Assembly (NCBI GenBank): GCA_933228675.1
Contig: OW121741.1
Coordinates: forward strand, 39,895,952 to 39,959,951
Source of the DNA: Stomorhina lunata
Lineage: Eukaryota > Arthropoda > Insecta > Diptera > Rhiniidae
Direction: 5' to 3'
Length of the DNA: 64,000 bases
In this document: piece by piece, positions 58,518 to 64,000 of the stretch
Layout: each line of letters opens with the position of its first letter
How positions within the stretch are numbered: position 1 is the stretch's first letter
The notes under the pieces: generated by a model
What the model was told of the DNA's origin: nothing
Database searches by the model: none
Seen by the model: the letters and a program-made list of their open reading frames with translations, nothing else
Program-made: the position numbers and the translations under genes

Positions 58518-61500
58518 TAAAAAAATTCCTATAAAAATAGGAAATTTTTGAAAAATTTCCTATAAAAATAGGAAATTTTTGAAAAATTTCCTATAAAAAT
58601 AGGAAATTTTTGAAAAATTTCCTATAAAAATAGGAAATTTTTGAAAAATTTCCTATAAAAATAGGAAATTTTTGAAAAATTTCCTATAAAAATAGGAAAT
58701 TTTTGAAAAATTTCCTATAAAAATAGGAAATTTTTGAAAAATTTCCTATAAAAATAGGAAATTTTTGAAAAATTTCCTATAAAAATAGGAAATTTTTGAA
58801 AAATTTCCTATAAAAATAGGAAATTTTTGAAAAATTTCCTATAAAAATAGGAAATTTTTGAAAAATTTCCTATAAAAATAGGAAATTTTTGAAAAATTTC
58901 CTATAAAAATAGGAAATTTTTGAAAAATTTCCTATAAAAATAGGAAATTTTTGAAAAATTTCCTATAAAAATAGGAAATTTTTGAAAAATTTCCTATAAA
59001 AATAGGAAATTTTTGAAAAATTTCCTATAAAAATAGGAAATTTTTGAAAAATTTCCTATAAAAATAGGAAATTTTTGAAAAATTTCCTATAAAAATAGGA
59101 AATTTTTGAAAAATTTCCTATAAAAATAGGAAATTTTTGAAAAATTTCCTATAAAAATAGGAAATTTTTGAAAAATTTCCTATAAAAATAGGAAATTTTT
59201 CAAAAATTTCCTATAAAAATAGGAAATTTTTGAAAAATTTCCTATAAAAATAGGAAATTTTTGAAAAATTTCCTATAAAAATAGGAAATTTTTGAAAAAT
59301 TTCCTATAAAAATAGGAAATTTTTGAAAAATTTCCTATAAAAATAGGAAATTTTTGAAAAATTTCCTATAAAAATAGGAAATTTTTGAAAATTTTCCTAT
59401 AAAAATAGGAAATTTTTGAAAAATTTCCTATAAAAATAGGAAATTTTTGAAAAATTTCCTATAAAAATAGGAAATTTTCGAAAAATTTCCTATAAAAATA
59501 GGAAATTTTTGAAAAATTTCCTATAAAAATAGGAAATTTTTGAAAAATTTCCTATAAAAATAGGAAATTTTTGAAAAATTTCCTATAAAAATAGGAAATT
59601 TTTGAAAAATTTCCTATAAAAATAGGAAATTTTTGAAAAATTTCCTATAAAAATAGGAAATTTTTGAAAAATTTCCTATAAAAATAGGAAATTTTTGAAA
59701 AATTTCCTATAAAAATAGGAAATTTTTGAAAAATTTCCTATAAAATTAGGAAATTTTTGAAAAATTTCCTATAAAAATAGGAAATTTTTGAAAAATTTCC
59801 TATAAAAATAGGAAATTTTTGAAAAATTTCCTATAAAAATAGGAAATTTTTGAAAAATTTCCTATAAAAATAGGAAATTTTTGAAAAATTTCCTATAAAA
59901 ATAGGAAATTTTTGAAAAATTTCCTATAAAAATAGGAAATTTTTGAAAAATTTCCTATAAAAATAGGAAATTTTTGAAAAATTTCCTATAAAAATAGGAA
60001 ATTTTTGAAAAATTTCCTATAAAAATAGGAAATTTTTGAAAAATTTCCTATAAAAATAGGAAATTTTTGAAAAATTTCCTATAAAAATAGGAAATTTTTG
60101 AAAAATTTCCTATAAAAATAGGAAATTTTTGAAAAATTTCCTATAAAAAAAGGAAATTTTTGAAAAATTTCCTATAAAAATAGGAAATTTTTGAAAAATT
60201 TCCTATAAAAATAGGAAATTTTTGAAAAATTTCCTATAAAAATAGGAAATTTTTGAAAAATTTCCTATAAAAATAGAAAATTTTTGAAAAATTTCCTATA
60301 AAAATAGAAAATTTTTGAAAAATTTCCTATAAAAATAGGAAATTTTTGAAAAATTTACTATAAAAATTTCATATAAAAATAGGAAATTTTTGAAAAATTT
60401 CCTATAAAAATAGGAAATTTTTGAAAAATTTCCTATAAAAAAAGGAAATTTTTGAAAAATTTCCTATAAAAATAGGAAATTTTTGAAAAATTTCCTATAA
60501 AAATAGGAAGTTTTTGAAAAATTTCCTATAAAAACAGGAAATTTTTGAAAAATTTCCTATAAAAATAGGAAATTTTTGAAAATTTTCCTATAAAAATAGG
60601 AAATTTTTGAAAAATTTCCTATAAAAATAGGAAATTTTTGAAAAATTTCCTATAAAAATAGGAAATTTTTGAAAAATTTCCTATAAAAATAGGAAATTTT
60701 TGAAAAATTTCCTATAAAAATAGGAAATTTTTGAAAAATTTCCTATAAAAATAGGAAATTTTTGAAAAATTTCCTATAAAAATAGGAAATTTTCGAAAAA
60801 TTTCCTATAAAAATAGGAAATTTTTGAAAAATTTCCTATAAAAATAGGAAATTTTTGAAAAATTTCCTATAAAAATAGGAAATTTTTGAAAAATTTCCTA
60901 TAAAAATAGGAAATTTTTGAAAAATTTCCTATAAAAATAGGAAATTTTTGAAAAATTTCCTATAAAAATAGGAAATTTTTGAAAAATTTCCTATAAAAAT
61001 AGGAAATTTTTGAAATATTTCCTATAAAAATAGGAAATTTTTGAAAAATTTCCTATAAAAATAGGAAATTTTTGAAAAATTTCCTATAAAAATAGGAAAT
61101 TTTTGAAAAATTTCCTATAAAAATAGGAAATTTTTGAAAAATTTCCTATAAAAATAGGAAATTTTTGAAAAATTTCCTATAAAAATAGGAAATTTTTGAA
61201 AAATTTCCTTTAAAAATAGGAAATTTTTGAAAAATTTCCTATAAAAATAGGAAATTTTTGAAAAATTTCCTATAAAAATAGGAAATTTTTGAAAAATTTC
61301 CTATAAAAATAGGAAATTTTTGAAAAATTTCCTATAAAAATAGGAAATTTTTGAAAAATTTCCTATAAAAATAGGAAATTTTTGAAAAATTTCCTATAAA
61401 AATAGGAAATTTTTGAAAAAATTCCTATAAAAATAGGAAATTTTTGAAAAATTTCCTATAAAAATAGGAAATTTTTGAAAAATTTCCTATAAAAATAGGA

Positions 61501-62206
61501 AATTTTTGAAAAATTTCCTATAAAAATAGGAAATTTTTGAAAAATTTCCTATAAAAATAGGAAATTTTTGAAAAATTTCCTATAAAAATAGGAAATTTTT
61601 GAAAAATTTCCTATAAAAATAGGAAATTTTTGAAAAATTTCCTATAAAAATAGGAAATTTTTGAAAAATTTCCTATAAAAATAGGAAATTTTTGAAAAAT
61701 TTCCTATAAAAATAGGAAATTTTTGAAAAATTTCCTATAAAAATAGGAAATTTTTGAAAAATTTCCTATAAAAATAGGAAATTTTTGAAAAATTTCCTAT
61801 AAAAATAGGAAATTTTTGAAAAATTTCCTATAAAAATAGGAAATTTTTGAAAAATTTCCTATAAAAATAGGAAATTTTTGAAAAATTTCCTATAAAAATA
61901 GGAAATTTTTGAAAAATTTCCTATAAAAATAGGAAATTTTTGAAAAATTTCCTATAAAAATAGGAAATTTTTGAAAAATTTCCTATAAAAATAGGAAATT
62001 TTTGAAAAATTTCCTATAAAAATAGGAAATTTTTGAAAAATTTCCTATAAAAATAGGAAATTTTTGAAAAATTTCCTATAAAAATAGGAAATTTTTGAAA
62101 AATTTCCTATAAAAATAGGAAATTTTTGAAAAATTTCCTATAAAAATAGGAAATTTTTGAAAAATTTCCTATAAAAATAGGAAATTTTTGAAAAATTTCC
62201 TATAAA
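58518..62206. repeat. Homogeneous 31 bp dyad satellite, core 2 (about 119 copies)
   Basis: Tandem units GGAAATTTTTGAAAAATTTCC + TATAAAAATA, period 31 bp, the reverse complement of core 1. Sparse variants: a C-centred unit near 59192, cgaaa units near 59480 and 60795, aaaaaaagg near 60145 and 60437, and a local rearrangement at 60355-60375. The array ends sharply at 62206 against unique sequence. Confidence 0.96.
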
Positions 62207-62722
62207 AGTTAATTAGTTATTTTGTAACAGTCAGAATAATAGGTAAATCATTGCAGAAATAAGTAGTAGAGTATATCGCTGCATGGATGATCATTATTTA
62301 ACACGATCACTTTAAAATTTTTCCAAAGATTGTATGTTTGTGTTTGTGTGTCGCAGTAAATTCTAAACCATCAGTTGACTTCGTCATTGTCATCACGTTT
62401 TAACGGATTTGGTTACAAACATTTAGCACTTAAATTTTGCAAACTTCTAAACGATCAATACAACAAACAATTTTGTTTGGATCGTACAACCGAGTGCCTA
62501 AGTAATGCTCAAGTATTAACCAATATTAATTGTTAATGTCGCTGCTTTTAACGCTGCTACCGCTCTGTGGCGCCGTTACTGCGTTTTATCCACTTTTGGT
62601 GGCTTTTGTTTTAGTTTCATTCTTTGATCGTTCTCGTACTCGATTCATTTGCTGCTAATTAAATTTGTTGACCGCGTTCGTGCTGTTTTGTTGTCTTTAG
62701 TTTGGCGAATTTTCGTCGCAAG
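62207..62722. other. Unique segment, possible promoter region
   Basis: Non-satellite sequence, clearly less AT-rich at 62520-62760 than its surroundings (gcgctgctaccgctctgtgg-like composition; a gcgcgcgc run at 62746-62753). A fly promoter upstream of the candidate exon at 62723 is plausible. No TATA box is clear; gcagttg at 62722-62728 vaguely resembles an initiator. Confidence 0.35.
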
Positions 62723-62976
62723 CAGTTGAATTTCAAAAGCCAAAGCGCGCGCATCACAAGTTTTTCTGTTTTGTATTTAAAACAACAAACGAAACGTTCT
62801 TCAAGTGTTTGAAAAATATATACATATATACAATTTTTCCTAAGGAAAATTGAAAATTACTAAATACATATTTACAAACATAAGTAATAATCAAGAGTTG
62901 TTAATAGAGATAAAAAAAGTGTTATAAATTGTGCAAAAAATAAAAGGATTAGAATTGTAAATAACTGATTAAAAAG
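62723..62976 (+). other. Possible non-coding first exon with strong 5' splice site
   Basis: AT-rich, adenine-rich sequence typical of fly 5' UTRs, ending in AAAAAG|GTAAGT (donor at 62977). No ATG-initiated long frame. The rest of the gene would lie beyond the window, and its first intron would hold the diverged satellite at 63105-64000. The start is a guess; the donor is the solid part. Confidence 0.35.
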
Positions 62977-63104
62977 GTAAGTCTTAAAAGAATTTAAAAA
63001 AAAAAATTTTTTTGTTAATTTTAAATATTTTTGAAAAATTATTCAAAAGAAAAATTATTTGCACTTAATCCCAGTGAAAAATATTTTCTGAAATAAAAAA
63101 TTTT

Positions 63105-64000
63105 TCTAATTTTTGAAAAATTTCCTATGAAAATTTTTGAAAAATTTCCTATAAGAATAAGAAATTTTTGAAAAATTTCTTATCAAAATAAGAAATTTTT
63201 GAAAATTTTCCTATAAAAATAAAAAAAATAAATAAAAAAGTCCCTACAAAAATAACAAATTAAAAAAAATCTATAAAAATAAGAAATTTTTTAAAAAATT
63301 CTATAAAAATTAGAAATTTTTAAAAAATTTCCTATAAAAATAGGAAATCTTTGAAAATTTTCCTATAAAAATAAGAAATTTTTGAAAAATTTCCTATAAA
63401 AACAAGAAATTTTTTAAAAAATCCTAAAAAAGGAAAAAAATTTTGAAAAATTTCCTAAAAAAATTAATAAATAATTCCCTACAAAAATAATAAATTTAAA
63501 AAATAAATCTTAAGAATAAGAAATTTTTGAAAAAAAATCTATAAAAGCAAGAAATTTTGGAAAAATTTCCTATAAAAGTAAGAAATTTTTGAAAAATTTC
63601 CTACAAAAAGAAGAAATTTATAAAAAAATTCCTATCAAAATAAAAAAAAAAATAAAAAATTTCCTATAAAATAAGAAAATTTTCAAATATTTGCTATAAA
63701 AATAGGAAATTTAAAAAAAAAATCGATAAAAATAAGTACATAATTTTGGAAAATTTTTCAATAAAAATAATAAAAAAAAATATAGGACAAATTTTCTACA
63801 AAAGTAAGCAATTTTTTAAAAATTTCCTATAAAAATATGAAATTTTTGAAAAATTTCTTATAAAAATCGGCAATTTTTGAAAAATTTCCTATGAAACTAA
63901 GAAATTTTTTAAAAATTTTCTACGAAAATAAGAAATTTTTGAAAAATTTCCTATGAAAATAAGAAATTTTTGAAAAATTTCTTACGAAAATAAGAAATTT
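63105..64000. repeat. Diverged 31 bp satellite, running off the window
   Basis: Degenerate units in core 2 orientation (aagaaatttttgaaaaattt) with frequent indels, continuing to the window end. Confidence 0.85.

Noticed and set aside
54662..62206. CRISPR-like array (31 bp repeats)
   Set aside because: There are no unique spacers: units are contiguous with a strict 31 bp period, and the context is an insect genome.

Overview
The window looks like nuclear DNA of a higher (cyclorrhaphan) fly. It is very AT-rich, has GT-AG introns, carries two fly-type host genes (a gamma-secretase Pen-2 and a Drip-like aquaporin), and is packed with insect transposon families. A calyptrate (blowfly or house-fly type) source is my guess from the style of the repeats; I cannot prove it from sequence alone. 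I see no bacterial operons, rRNA, true tRNA genes or CRISPR arrays.

Layout. 0-2.5 kb: duplicated anonymous repeats and a hairpin. 2.6-5.2 kb: an intronless MATH-BTB (SPOP-like) gene, dead through two consecutive in-frame stops and then split by a 1.6 kb hAT element with a perfect 8 bp target duplication. 5.66-7.26 kb: a 1.6 kb near-palindromic TA-flanked element. 7.4-7.7 kb: an intact single-exon pen-2 gene. 8.0-11.4 kb: a candidate terminal-inverted-repeat element with a recurring 12 bp motif. 11.5-14.7 kb: broken mariner copies, a SINE and a dispersed repeat. 15.46-22.26 kb (minus strand): a complete four-coding-exon aquaporin whose last intron (5.9 kb) is filled with mariner and LINE debris. 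22.8-28.8 kb: LINE and mariner wreckage with a clear three-layer nest (repeat, then mariner, then SINE). 29.1-31.9 kb: a 2.8 kb piggyBac-family element between TTAA sites. 33.2-39.7 kb: several hairpin MITEs and one mariner (DD41D, rosa-like) with an uninterrupted transposase. 39.7-51.4 kb: decayed LINE copies, mostly minus strand, including a 0.6 kb direct duplication. 51.4-53.3 kb: AT-rich, nothing recognised. 53.3-64 kb: a satellite of 31 bp units, each made of two back-to-back palindromes, in two homogeneous cores of opposite orientation (about 63 and about 119 copies), set in older diverged copies and interrupted by a Helitron and by a unique segment that may hold a promoter and first exon.

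Only pen-2 and the aquaporin look like working host genes. The aquaporin acts in water transport and pen-2 in intramembrane proteolysis; nothing suggests they work together. The most unusual material is the dyad satellite with inverted cores, the hAT element with palindromic subterminal arrays, the 1.6 kb palindrome and the 8.0-11.4 kb candidate element.
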